DNA from: Ophiodon elongatus
Taxonomy: Eukaryota > Chordata > Actinopteri > Perciformes > Hexagrammidae
NCBI GenBank assembly: GCA_016806645.1
Contig: JACSYO010001818.1
Span: 317,501 to 381,500, forward strand
Length of the DNA: 64,000 nucleotides
Direction: 5' to 3'
Shown: piece by piece, positions 1 through 13,690 of the stretch
Layout: every line of letters begins with the position of its first letter
How positions within the stretch are numbered: position 1 is the stretch's first letter
Program-made: the position numbers and the translations under genes
The notes under the pieces: generated by a model
What the model was told of the DNA's origin: nothing
The model's input: only the letters and a program-made list of their open reading frames with translations
The model's database searches: none

Positions 1-544
1 ATATATATATATATATATTCCTTGACCTCTCCAGATACAGGACTCCAAATAAATGCTAACCATAGAGGCGAATGCTCGATATCTGCTGGATTATTAGCTT
101 AAAAAGGCATAATTGAAAATATGTCAATATTGTGTTTACAGCTTGTTTCACTGTCCCCAAGTGGCCCAACAACAAATCAATTACTGGAGCTTTCTCCAAC
201 ACGGTTAACCAGTAAATAACATGAATAGTTAACTGGGTCCAATAGATGCTCCCCGTTAGCTTCACTCACAGCTGGTGACTCTAACAGCCAATGCATTTCC
301 CAGGCTTTCATCATTTACACCCATACACATCAATGGGGAAGGCGTGTGGGGTAAAAAGGCCGTTGACAGCTTTAGCTCGCGGCCTAGCGTCTCAGGTTTG
401 GTCTCTGTCGTATGTACCAAGGTTATAATAGATTAGATGATTTCATTTTCACTTTTCAATTTCATTTTAGTTTTGTTTTAGTTTTCAGAAAGGTTAAGTT
501 TTAGTTTCCGATTTTAGTTTCAGGCTTTATATGTTTAGTTGTAG

Positions 545-576
<32 letters not shown>

Positions 577-1137
577 CTGTTCAGGAATGACTATTAATAT
601 TTCGTCTTTAAACCACTTTAGTGTCAGAAGTCTGTTCAGCTTCTGTGGAGAGTTGAAGGAAATTCTTATGTAGATACATTGTAGTTTAAAAACTAAAACT
701 GTACTTTATTGTATTTTTTTTTTAACAAGGCAATATAGTTTCAGTTATGTTTTAACTTTACTTAAAGGATATTGTTTTTTATTTAGTTTCAGATGACTTT
801 CAATATTTTGTACTGCTTATTTTCCTTTTTGTTTGTTTTAATTGACTATAATTAATCCTACAAGCTAAAATGACATTTCACTAAAGAAATGTTATTAGTA
901 ATTATATGTCGAGCAAACAAGTTTTGGAAACTTTGATTGCGACTGATAATATATATATTTTTTTAAATATTTTGAGTAATTTATTATATTTGTTTGTTCT
1001 GTTATTCTATTGTTAGAGTATATCTGTATGTCTTTAACATATATGACCCTCACACCAAGGGGAACACGCTGGAATTTATTTCCTTTGGCTTCTCATCTCT
1101 AACTCTCCCCCCACACCCCCCCTTTCTGTTTCTCCAG
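1..1137 (+). other. drosha intron, 3' part only
   Basis: Starts in an (AT)n run (1-18). T-rich, with a 28-base T run at 545-572 and several TTTAGTTTT-type repeats around 440-560 and 740-830. No exon is seen. It ends with a pyrimidine-rich acceptor before 1138. Confidence 0.7.
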
Positions 1138-1182
1138 GGCCTACAGGAGGTCTGGCTCAACTACCCATCACACCCCCTGCAG
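1138..1182 (+). CDS. drosha: drosha exon, 45 nt, linker after RNase III domain a
   Basis: Short exon between TTTCTCCAG and GTTGGT. It encodes G-LQEVWLNYPSHPLQ, the start of the linker between the two RNase III domains. It begins and ends in phase 0, so skipping it would remove 15 residues without shifting the frame. A 90-bp (TG)n tract starts 138 nt past its donor. It is the first exon seen; bases 1-1137 are intron. The conserved peptide and the splice sites identify it, and it is too short to be called on coding statistics. Confidence 0.92.
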
Positions 1183-1316
1183 GTTGGTTCACACATGTTT
1201 TATTCTTGATGTTTATTTTTTGGGCTGGTTGGGCCTCCCATTAAATGTCACCTCACCCCTCCAAGACACTGAAGCCTTCTCCCGTTTGCAATTGTCCAGA
1301 CTTAATGTATGTTTTT

Positions 1317-1410
<94 letters not shown>

Positions 1411-1637
1411 TGACAGAGGTGGGTGAGCTGGCAGTTATTTTGCCGGAGGCTTACTGAGTTCTTTATATCTGTCACAAGGCCCCCAGTAGCCTTCCACTAG
1501 TCTTCATGGTTCTGCTCCCGTGTCTCGCTGCTCCCCGTTTTGGTCGAGACCCTAATCCGCTCTTTGCATTCACTCGGCTCCTCTTCCTCCTCGCCGTTGC
1601 TCCTTTCTCTCCTCTTCTCCGTCATCGTGCTTTTTGC

Positions 1638-1691
<54 letters not shown>

Positions 1692-2084
1692 CTCTCCCTC
1701 TGTTCTGCCGTTCCTTGCTTTGCATGATCTGCCCAGAAACATTGAACATGTCAACAGTGTTTGTTTGAAATTAGGATTTGGAAGAAGAGATCAAAGATGC
1801 CATAACAGGATTACAGTCCCGGATCACATGGGGCCTCCAGGGACCGTCAGGCATCCTTCTCTCTGATGTGTTTGTGTGGAGAAAGTGTTTCTTTGTGTGG
1901 ATGCCGAGACTCGTCTTTAAGCAGTTTATTCTCTTCATCTCCCTGCGTGTGCACGAGTGCTGCCGTGTCTTTATATGTACATTTTTTGCATATCCATGTT
2001 TGGCCCAAAATAACGTGTATCTGCGTATATTCAGTACAAGGCACATATATAGATATATCGATATATATCGATATATATCGATAT

Positions 2085-2128
<44 letters not shown>

Positions 2129-3254
2129 AAAAATTGATATATATCTATATATAGATATAAATGGGTGTATATACATATATCATTAATTTTCCGTGCCTCC
2201 TCGCTCCTGTATTTTTCATCCCCAAAAGCTGAAGATGCCGCGCCTCCATGTTTTATTTTGTTTAGAATAAACTCTCCAGTCTATTTTCCTGGAGAGCTGC
2301 ACAGCGGAGGCCCCAGCGGCGGGCACCGTGGTCAGGGCAGAGCCCCGGGGTCAGCCCTGCAACCGCTCTGTGGCGCGGGGGGGGGGAGCGCGGGGGGAGG
2401 AGGACCTCCACCTCCACACTGTGCTGCATGAGTAGTCATTAGCCGCCTCTGAGCCGCGGCCTTATTACCACACAGGCCGCGTGTCTGAGGAGCTCTCCTC
2501 TGGGTGGTGCCCTGCCAGTGGGGTAACGCCTGTAAACTGTGCCAACCTCTGGGTAGCTTCATAGCATCCTGACCTTTTGTGCTTGAGATGATATAATCTG
2601 AGCCGTTTCACAAAAAAACATCTCACCGTTCATTATTTATTCAATTATTAATTCCATAATTGATGAAAGCCCCCCAGGAGTTTACGCTGAAACATTATGC
2701 CCCAAACTGTTGCTGAGTATTAACAAGGTGTCAATACCCTCTCCCTCCTCCTCCTCCTCCTCCTCCTCCTCCTCCTCCTCCTCTTGCCCGATGAACAAAA
2801 CGGAGGTGAAAGAGGAGCCGTCCTAATGAGTTACGAGTGGATGGCGATGGCAGCTCGCCATGGCGTGGGTAATTGTGCGTGCGCCCGTCTCTGGCATACA
2901 CGCGCACATCAGCCGTGCCGCCGTCGTGCCTTGCCGAGCTTCCTGTGCCGAGCTTTGTGGTTGACAGACACGTCTCTCTGTGTCTTTCGCGTTGGCTCGA
3001 TCCGCGCCAGCGCACCATCAACCCCGAGCTCTCCGGAATAATTTTCCAGAACGTCATTTACGTCGAGTCTGGATTTCAAAATGTAGTCTTTGGTTTATTG
3101 GGGAGATACATTTTTGTTTTTTTTGGGCCTCAAATGACCTCGCCTGTGATTCTGCTTTCTGTCTGGACTGAGCTGAAAGTGATGCTTTGAAGGCGTTTCA
3201 AAAGTGTTTTATTTTTTTCCATTACTGCTGTTGATTTTTTATTCTCCCCCCCCC

Positions 3255-3289
<35 letters not shown>

Positions 3290-6200
3290 CTCCTCCCCCC
3301 TCTCTTCACTTCGTTTGAAGCCTCGCTGCTAGCCATTCCCCCTGAAGGATAGCAAGTGCCTGTGAGTGCTGAACTCGTCAGATGCCGTTAGTTGTGATGC
3401 ATGACATTTAAACGCCTTTCGTTAATTAACAGAGAGGAAAAAAGGCAGAAATGAAATGGGCTTTTTTTTTTCGGACATATTGGAAGATGGAACCATGACA
3501 TTACCGGCAGCACTCCAATTAAAATACTGAGTTTAAAGCTACATCTCCGCTCTGTGCGGTGGCTTGACATGGGAGACTCTGCAAAAAGCTGTTTACTCGT
3601 CATTTTCTTCATGAAAATGCAGAGAAAGAAGACGCTTTAAGAAAAAAACCTTCCCCTTGGAGAGCCTTGAATGTAGCTCTCTTTATTCTTCTTTTTTTTG
3701 GGGCACTTTGTGTACAGCTAAACGGAGCACGCCACCACGAGTAAATACAGTTCCTTGTGAGTGTCCACGTGCCGTGATGTGGCTCGATGTTTCTGTTTCA
3801 TGTCTTGGTCAAGCGTACGGTTGTTCCACGCGGAGACCAATTAGATGTTTGGAGCGGTTTGATTAATGCACCCATAAGGATATCTCTTGATTCAACAAAC
3901 ATGCATGCACATACTCTTTTAGCATATCATTTCTTTCGCTAATGAGCACAGACATGAGCAAGCACAGTATTCAAAGCGAGCAGCATGTTTTTGCCGAACT
4001 CGTCTACCTCTTAACTCAACCAAGCCATGGAGCTAATGGTAAAGACATGACCTAGAGGGATTTTCACAACCCCCAAAAAAAAAAAATTCTTCTTTCAAGA
4101 CTCATCATCGTCATCGGGGCCCGGGAGTCTATGATACAGCCGGCTTCAGACCGAACCAGGCTCTCCGTATGACTGAGTCACCAGAGATATTAATTGACCG
4201 TTTGAATCACCAGATTTAAAGCGAGAGGGGGAAAAGCGAGCTGTTTGACTTAAAACTTAATGACTAAGAGATTCCATCTGCTGCACATCATCCGAGTTTG
4301 TTTTTAGGCGGAGTGGAAAACACGCACTCTAAACAGGCCCCCGAGCAGCATAGACTGTAGTAGAGGTTCATCTTATTTAAGGAACTCGTCTGGCGCTCGT
4401 GTGAGTTTTTGTTCCCTGAAGTGGTCACACTGGTTTTTGCTGGACACATATTTGCTCCGTTTCTTCTCCTTTTGTTTGTCATCGATTAAAACATATAATA
4501 TACTTAAACAACTCCTTCGGTAAAATATAGGATATTGAGACGGCTCTGCTATATTACAGACTTAACTCGTATGCATTCATATTTACTATTCCTAATAGTG
4601 TATGATATATATATATATATTTATATATATATACACACACATCACAAATAATGCATAAAAAAACAAGACTATTATCTCACCTCTCCCCTATATATTCATG
4701 AGCTCCCTCAACAGTCACGATGTAGAACTGCAATTGTATGCAGATGATACTGTTGTCTACACGCATTCAAAAACAGCTGAGTTAGCAGCTGCCAAGCTAA
4801 CAGTTGCATTGTAAAAGAAATCACACACTGGCTTGATGTGAGTCTAACTGTCATGTATGTTTGTAGGTGGGTCATTTTTCTTAAACCATGGTACAACCTC
4901 CAATCCCTGATGTTCTCATTAAAGATCACCAGATTGGTTTTACGTATCTTAGCGTGATAATGGAGCCCGAGTCAGTCGTCCCCCACTCGTGTTACACTGT
5001 TGTTTACCTGTGTTCATCTCAGGCAATAGGGATGCAGGATTCTATCACGGATTGCAATAGAAATCACTCACAATAAGTTGATTGTGGTAAATTTCCATCA
5101 TCGGAATAGTTGTGAATAACTTCATGTCTATAGGAAAGAACAGACTCACACGATGTTGCGCTATATATTTTTTTTCGATCATCCTAATATATGCAGGTGG
5201 ACCTTATGATTACGTAATTTAAGATTGTTTGATTGATTTTCACTAAAAACAATGTTCTCTAAAAAGAGATGCGATAGAAAATATTTGTTTCATGACACAT
5301 TTAGATGATTATCGGGATGATATGGTAAATCACAATTATTTTGGCCAAGATAATCGCGACATGACTTTTTCATATCGTCCCATACCTAGCAGGTTTAGTT
5401 TACTTCCTGCAACCGGGTCAGATTATGTTTTCACTGCAATCCAACTGCACCAGGCTTGTGGAGGCGCCCTGAGAAACGTGAAGAAAAAAAAAACATAATT
5501 CACAAGTTGGTAAATATTAGAAACTGTCTTTCTCTGGACGCAGCCAAGATATTTCCACAAGCCCTGGTCCTTTCCCGTGTGTCTTATTGTATTACATGTT
5601 GGGGGCAGGCTGGCATAACCGCTATAAGACCTCTTGAGTCCTTGTGCAAACAAACTCTTAAAACTCTGGACAAAGAAATCCTTTAAATCGCTGTAGGGTA
5701 CTGGAGAATACAATTTTCTGACCTTTTGAGAATTTTATATTATTTTTCAGTTTTTTCCTGGTTTATGCAATTTAAATGGTTTGGCCCCTCTTGCAGGAGG
5801 CAACTTTGTGTATAATCGCTCAGTACATTCTATTATATCCTCAAGAATATCCTCTGTAGGAGGTTTTTCCGCACAGCATTCGAGCAATCAGCTTTTTTTC
5901 TGCAAGAGCAACAAATGAACTCACTGACCTTGAATTCTATCCTATGTTCTTCATGACTTGCTTTTTATCTGACCATTGTATGTCGTAACGAGTTTTCCAT
6001 TCGCTGAAACTAAGGACCCCAGCCCAAACAAAGAAGAAGACATTTTGACTGCCTAGTAAAATACCTGTGCTCTGAGAGGACTTGACCCTTTGCGAGGCCA
6101 CATGTTTTGTCACCAAACCACCTTTTGTGCTTTTTTTCTGCCTCTGCGACAGCTGTGGCCGGAGGCATTGTGTTTACGGGCTGTTCGTCGTACATATACG

Positions 6201-9200
6201 GTCCATTCTCGTGAACGCAATATCTCAGGAAGGCCTTGAAGGACTTTCTTCAAATTTGGCACAAACGTCCACCTGGACTTGAGGATGAACGGGTCAGATT
6301 TAAGTGGTCAAAGGTCAAGGTCATTGTGACCTCCCGTCCGTCCCACCCTCGTTAACACGATGTCCCAGAAGGCCTTGAAGGACTTTCTTCAAATATGGCA
6401 CAAACGTCCACCTGGACTTAAGGATGAACTGATGAGATTTAAGTGGTCAAAGGTCAAGATCTTTGGGACCTCATAACTCAAGAATCCATATGCTAATAAT
6501 GAGAATTTCACACACATGTCTAAAAGGATAAACTGATGATCGTAGACTGTTTGTTGGAGGCATACAACGTTAATCCTACTTTCTTTGTTTCCTCGTCCAG
6601 GTCCAGGAGCCTCAGACAGACCGGCAGCTGATCGAGACGTCCCCCGTCCTCCAGAAGCTGACCAGCTTCGAGGACGCCACTGGGATTCTGTTCACACATG
6701 TGCGTCTTCTGGCCAGAGCCTTCACCTTGAGGACCGTGGGCTTCAACCACCTCACCCTGTGAGTACGGTCAGCGCTTGTGTGTCGATAATGGAGTTACAG
6801 CCAATTAAAATGCAAAGTGAGGCACTGAGAGTCGGCCAGATTTAATTTGCAAGGATGCCGCAGAAGTAGCCCGACTTGGTTTGTTGTTCCCTTCAGAGGT
6901 GATGAGGCATGATGCATTATAATATATAATATGATCGGAGATGCTGGGAGTTTTGTCATATGTCGAGCATTTTAAATTTGAAGTCTGTTGTGAATGTAGC
7001 GGCCTCCTCCTCCTACATCATCATTATATTTACCCCCTGCCGCGTACACATCTTCTTGCAGTCAGGGAGACTGCCTGTATAATAAAAGTGATGTCTTGAA
7101 TGTCACGTTCAAAGTACCTCGGTGAAAGACGGCCTCTATTGCCGGTTCTGCAGCTCAGTCCCTAATCCAGGGGCTTCACAGTCGAGGGGCAGAGGAAGGC
7201 CGGAGGGACTCCGCAGTCCCGTATCTGTGGTCTGCTTCTACCTGGGAGGCCATAACCTCAGTGCCTCATGGGAAATGGGGTTTTGATTCACTGGCTTGTC
7301 CGGGGGCAAATCTCATTCATTGCAGCCACATCTCTTATTTGACAGATTTTTCTCTCTCACTGTCATGCTTCAGTCCATGCTTCATGCTTTTCTGGATTCT
7401 CACCTCAATTAGTTATTTTTGGATCCAGACTGAATTCAGACTACATGTACTCCGCATGTACTAGTGCAGTACACCTGTATTCTTCTGGGGGGTCGGGGTT
7501 GTTTTTCTCTGCTAATTGCAACGTTTCACTGTGGAGTGATTCAGCACCAACATTGGAAATGTTTTTTTTTCTTTTTTCTTCCCTTCTCAACCTTGACATT
7601 TGTTCAATAGCCAGTGAAAGTTGGAGACGTCTGCAGTCGTGTCTTGAAATTGATTGGACGGCCTGGCCTGTTTGTTGCGAACATGTCATTGCGTAGCTAC
7701 GGCGATGGAATGCGAGTTCGAAAAGATTGCTATTTTCATAAATACGAAAAATAGTGTTTTCCTCTCCCCTAATGAGACCTCTAACTCCAATTTGAGGCGT
7801 TTGAGGTTGTGAGTAAGCGGCGGAAGCGTAACTCCCCTCCGAGCTTTACAACGCAGCACAATAGTGAGTTTGACAGCCAAAGTAAATTAGCCTTGGCAGC
7901 ACACCTCTGATATCTTATTGGCAGGCTGCGCTCTGTAATTGCTTGCTTAGGTTTCACCACAAGGACATCGCTCCGTGCACACACACACACACACACACAC
8001 TGGCGTACAGCACGCTGCTGTGTATGTTCTAATCCATCACTTAAATGTCAAATCTCTCCCCGATGGTGGTCAGCGGCGTCGATCCGAGGTCCAGAAGTCC
8101 GTCTCCCCCGCTGAGCTTTACTTTGAGGACTTTCCAACTCAAGGTTGATGTTTTTATTCTGACTCGCCATCACATCCAAACCCCTTTTACTCACCAAAGG
8201 TGGGAATTTCAACCCGATGCATTTTAATTTATTTAAATTTTTTATATATCACAGAATTGTTACCTTTCCTGGAGCCAAAACGAAATAATTTGTATATTTT
8301 CCGAGTCGTTCGTGTTCATTAGCTCGTCTGCCGGCCAAAGGCAGGTTGACCTAAATATAGCGGACTCGCTTGGAAGCTGGAGCTGAGCGACGGCCGACCG
8401 CGAGGGCCGAGCGCCGAGCGCCGTACCAAAGTAGGTCACGCCGCGGTGACGGGCAGGAGAACGAGGTCACGGAACGGAAAAAAGCAAGGTCAGGCAGTGA
8501 GGTAGGCAGCCGATTGAGGAGACAGGACCCGGGGTTGGCCTTCGCCTTCATGCGGAAATAGAGGACGGAGTGACCTATAAGAAGACGGCATGGGGAGCGA
8601 GGCTGGTGTGTTGGTGTGTTGACCCTGTTTAGAGGCGGTGCAGACCGCGGGCGACCATCAGACAGCAGAAATGGAGAGCCGGGGGCCCCCAGGCACTGAG
8701 CTCCCTATCTCCTCTCACAGCGGAAGAGCAGGGTGTTGCAAGAATTTCACCGTTAGTGTGTGTGAGGGGTGTGGGGGGTAGGGTGTGTGGGGGGGGGGGG
8801 GGTCCATCTCTTTTCAAGTTCGGTATCTGTGAAATGAAAGAGTATTTTGCTGTGCTGCTTTTAAAGTAGTTCTTTGAAACATGTATACATGTTCATACGT
8901 GTTGATATATTTTCCCCATAGACTGTTTAAGAAGAGGACGGGGTCGTCTGGAGGTCACCCGTTGGTCTGTGGACCGATGTTTTGAAGCATTGAGTTCGGC
9001 CGTGTCTTGGATTACGGCCGTCGCCATGTTGTTGTTTCTTTGCAGCCAATGAACGGACGTTACCATATTTGGAATGTGGAGGAGTGACGTAGAGACGCCG
9101 CATACGTCTCTGGTGGCGGCATTTTCTATAGACTTCTATACAACCAGAGGAGTCGCCCCCTGGTGGTCAGGAGAGAAACACAACACAAACACCAACAACC

Positions 9201-11682
9201 AAACCCCCTGGTGGTCAGGAGAGAGAATGCAGCTTTAACACATGAAGCTTTGACTTCTATACAACCAGAGGAGTCGCCCCCTGGTGGTCAGGAGAGAGAA
9301 TTTGAGTTTTCGGCAGAACCGGAGGTTAGAAAGTTGAAGAAAGTCAGTGAATGCAACGTTTCTGATGTTTGCAGTTTGAAAAAGCTTATTTTTTTCCTTA
9401 CGACAAATACATAAAGAAACAGTAATAAGTTGAGCAGACAGGCCTTGTTGCTGCTTTATTGTCAAACATGATTGCAGATTATCTCACATATGCCACCAGT
9501 TTCAGGTGGAAAATAATGTTTGATGATGATGAATTCCCTTTGGGTAGGTGGATAGTTTCACTTAACAGTATTTAAACAAGAAAGCATTATGCAGCCTGCT
9601 CAAATGACAGTTGCGCTAGAACAATGAAAAATCATGTGAAAATATTTCATCTATTTTGCTATTTGAAGAGAAATGTGACTTTAAGATTCGGGAGTCCGTC
9701 TTCCATCATCGGTACTGTAACTTTAAAGCCTCTGCACAGAAAACACAGTGCTCCCTGGCTCAAAGAGACTCGTGAGCTTTCATTATATTCAAGTGCCATT
9801 TTGAAGTTATATTGATCTTTCGATGGAGCCATGTGTATTTATTTTTCCTGTAGCCTTTGCCCAAAGAATGTCACGCTTTGTGGAAAGGTGCTGCGGATTA
9901 CACATGTGAACCTTACATAAGCGTGCACGTATGAAACAAGAACATCCTCGTTTCCCTAAGAACCGAGAGGAGGGGGGGTGGTGGGGAGGAAAAAATAAAA
10001 AAGGGTCTTAAAAAGATGGAGTGCTCCCCTATTTGGGAGCGGGCGGCCCGTCGCCGCCCCCTCAGACTGTTAAAGGTGTTTTAGATCAAAGTCAAAGGCG
10101 AATAAAGACCTCGGCTCCACACTTTACTTCAATTTCCCCCACCTTACTGGAGCATTGTGCCTCTGCTGTTGAAGTGAATAAGGGATGACTCTTTGTACCG
10201 CATCACACAGCGACGCATCCCTCTTTGACCCCCCCCCCCTCCCCCCTCCCCTCCTATCGCCTCTCTCCTTTCCTTTCGTCTCTCACTGTCACTCCACTAT
10301 TCCCCCTTTCCTTCGCTCTGCCTCCTTTTGGACATGAAATGAAATCTCACATTCCATCCTCTCAATCAGTTTTCCACCCAGCGTTCGCTCTCTGGCATCA
10401 CCCCCCCCACCCACTCCCGTCTCACCCCGTCTCCCAGATCACATACAGTATGCATGGTATGGATCTTGAGAGAGAAAAAGAAAATCCGCAGCGAACCTGT
10501 TGCCGCACATGTACAGTACTGAAGCAGGAACAGGGAGTTCTCCCTGCCTCCCACTGGCCTCCACCCCCCCTCCCCCTCCCCCTCCCCCCCTCCCCCTCCC
10601 ACTCCCCCCTGCCCCCAACACTCTCATGTGCTGTGGCGGAGTCTTATCACGGAGAGTTCTCTGTGATTATTTTTAATGTGGGAGTGTGCGCCGGGCTGCT
10701 GTCCCCTTCCCTCCTAATGAAGCTCACTTCTGGACCTCAGAGACGACCGTGAAATAAAAAGTAGCGTTTCAAGTTCTAACTGGAATAACTGCTCTGCTTT
10801 CTCATGGCTTTGCTATCTCAGAAACACTTTCCCTTTTTCATAATGCACGGTGCATTCGGATATGTGGGCAGCCGGCCGAACACTTCTAATGCTCACGAGC
10901 TCGTGTAAAAACTCCTCCTGACGAGGAGCTGGAGCATCGACAGGATTACTGAGCAGAGATGTGTTCCTCCGATCTGAGGTTTATATTGTTGAGTCAATGT
11001 GCGTCTGTGGACTGCTGGGCAGGCTAAAACAAGCAGTCTGAAGACTGGCAAATTGTGATACTTTTGGCACGATTTAATCTCGAAAAAGATAAAAGGTTAT
11101 TGGAAAAGATTATTGCGCAATATCATAGTTCAGAGGTTTGTGTTTAGGCGTCAGTTGGCAAGTTTTTGTACTCTTCCAGGAGAGATGCTGTTGTAGTTTA
11201 AGGGACTAGAATTGATCCCCCCCGCCCCCCCTTCCTCTTCGGCCCTCGAAAAAACAAAGTCCATGTGACCATGGAGTCTTTTATTACACTCCTACTCAAC
11301 GTGTTCCAGCTTCTCAAATGTCACGTCGAAAAATGTGTGATGGGCTGCTGCTTCTTTTTTTCTTTTTAACAATAAGATAATCAACATGAATTTTTAATAA
11401 AATAAATAGTTGAGCAGCTAAAGTTGCTGCTGTTCGGGTCCTCGGCTCAGATCTCTGGGCCTCAGATGTGTGGCGGCTCATAAAAAGGCTGAAGCGCCAG
11501 ATATCGGACAATAAACTTTGACCTTTACTCCTCTTTGATGTCGGCCTCCTCCTCCTCCTCCTCCTCCTCTTCTACCTCTGCATCTTTCTCTCTCATCTTC
11601 CGACTTTCCCCTCCTGCGAGGAGCTCATATATATAGATGGATATGTGCTGCTGCTGAGGTGTGTGTGTGTGTGTGTATATGT

Positions 11683-11747
<65 letters not shown>

Positions 11748-12662
11748 TATATGTATATATATATATATATACCCCTCCCTGCTTGTACTCCCCCCCTCCC
11801 CCACCCAATGCTTCCTGCCTGCCTGGCACAGCACCAGCCTGCATCTGCAATGCTAATCTATAATTCTGTTTAATTAATGACCTTCCTCTCAGTGATGGGT
11901 AGAGAGGCAGGGAGCTGATGTACAGTATCACCGTGCTGCCATTCGTGCTCTTTTCTTTTTTTTTCCAGGAATTGTTAGAAGGCTGAAAGTTGTTCTGTAG
12001 CCCTCTGTGCACGCTTGCTGCTTTTATGGGCTTAGGATTTTTCTTTTTTCTTTTTTTTTTTCTTTGACAGGCACCACTCCTGCAGGTGTAGCAGAGGATT
12101 TTTTCTTTAAGTATCTTTTTTCCCCAGGTTTTTTTTTTCATTTGAATTGCAATCAAAGCTCGGCTTCTTTCTTCAGAAGGGCTTCTTCTTCTCCTCCTTC
12201 TCCTTCTCCTCCTTCTTCTCCTTCTTCTCCTTCTCCTCCTCCTTCTTCTTCTTCAGGCAGCCTCCGAGTTGTCACACAGCTTGTCAGTGCAGCTGTTCCC
12301 AGAGGCCGCCCATAAAATGTACATCAGCCGACTTCACCGCTTCCCTCTAAAAAGTCTAAAAGCCGTGTAGATTTGTGGAGAGAGCGCGCCGCCTTTCATG
12401 CCACGCCGATGAGTGGCTGTGTAACCTCACATGGTAGGGAGGGCGGGCTCCCCCAATATCCCCTTCTAACCAATATCTTTTCTTTTTTTTATTCCTAATT
12501 ACCTCCCTCCCTCCCTCCTGTCCAGGGGCCACAACCAGAGGATGGAGTTCCTGGGAGACTCAATCATGCAGCTGGTGGCCACAGAGTACCTCTTCATCCA
12601 CTTCCCCGACCACCACGAAGGACATCTAACAGTAAGAATGGCATCGCTTTAATCACACGTCA

Positions 12663-12722
<60 letters not shown>

Positions 12723-13177
12723 GTGACAGGCTCCCATCCCATCTCAATGTATACATTTCTTTACACCTACATCTGCATCTGTACACCTGTGTTCTGTCTG
12801 AAGCTGCTCAAAAACCTCCGTCCCCCTTTGCTTCTTACACGCGGTTTCCCTGAAATGAAGTTGTGTGTGTGTGTGTGTGTGTGAGAGAGTGATTTCTTTA
12901 GTTTTTTGTCGTTTTGTTTTTCTTCTTTCCCTCCTTCCCGTCAATCTCTGAGTCTCCAAGTGCCAGCCAGGTATTCACCCCCTTCCTCCCCTCCTCGCCC
13001 CACGCTGCGCTGCATGTGTACTGTACTCCTTCTGATGGGTATTTCCATGAGACAAAATTGCTTGGTGGTTTTCAATAGCACGTCTTTGTCTGCATTTTTC
13101 TTTCTTCGTATTCTGTATTTATTTATTTTTTTGCCCGAGCTGTCAAGCGTCTGAAAATAAATAAATAAAAAGAAGTT

Positions 13178-13235
<58 letters not shown>

Positions 13236-13623
13236 GCGAACCCTTCCACGGCTTGTAACACAGGTACAAAGCAGAGTGATCGCACTTTGAACATGCAAGT
13301 CCATTTTTTTCCCTCTGACAGCGTCAGGCGGCGTTACCGCTCCCCCCGTTTCTTCACCACGTCAGCACTTCTCCTCAGAAGGCGGAGCGCTCCAGGCGAG
13401 GGGGATTGAACCGGGCTAAACCCGAACGAGAACCTCCGCGCTGGGGTGTTTGTTTTCGCCGCCGGTTCCTCCTCGACGGAGGAGGCCCGTGACGTCATTA
13501 GTTTAAAAGCTTCCAGTGAGCCGTTCGTGAAAGAGACTGAAAGCTCCAGAACGCTTATGCCCAAGAGTCGAGATGGGTACGACTGAAATGGATTTCAAAT
13601 CGGGGAGAAAAGTGCTCATTCAA

Positions 13624-13690
<67 letters not shown>

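Larger units (their letters stand above)
1183..6600 (+). other. drosha intron with microsatellites and LINE remnant
   Basis: Holds (TG)n at 1320-1409, (TC)n at 1639-1688, an ATATATCG array at 2045-2180, (TCC)n at 2745-2782, a C run plus (CA)n at 3246-3287, an (AT)n patch near 4600-4640, the LINE remnant at 4690-5940 and a tandem dispersed repeat at 6211-6486. No supported exon. Confidence 0.75.
6759..12525 (+). other. drosha intron
   Basis: Contains (CA)n at 7977-8000, a dispersed repeat with CTCF-like cores at 8930-9305, C-rich and TC-rich stretches near 10225-10620, a mixed (GT)/(AT)/(GTAT) microsatellite at 11659-11770 and a TTC/TCC tract at 12180-12256. Frames through 10225-10752 are C/T-rich low complexity. 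No exon seen. Confidence 0.75.

Noticed and set aside
1184..1457. Cys-Val repeat proteins (here and at 13573-13884 and other places)
   Set aside because: Translations of (TG)n or (CA)n microsatellites.
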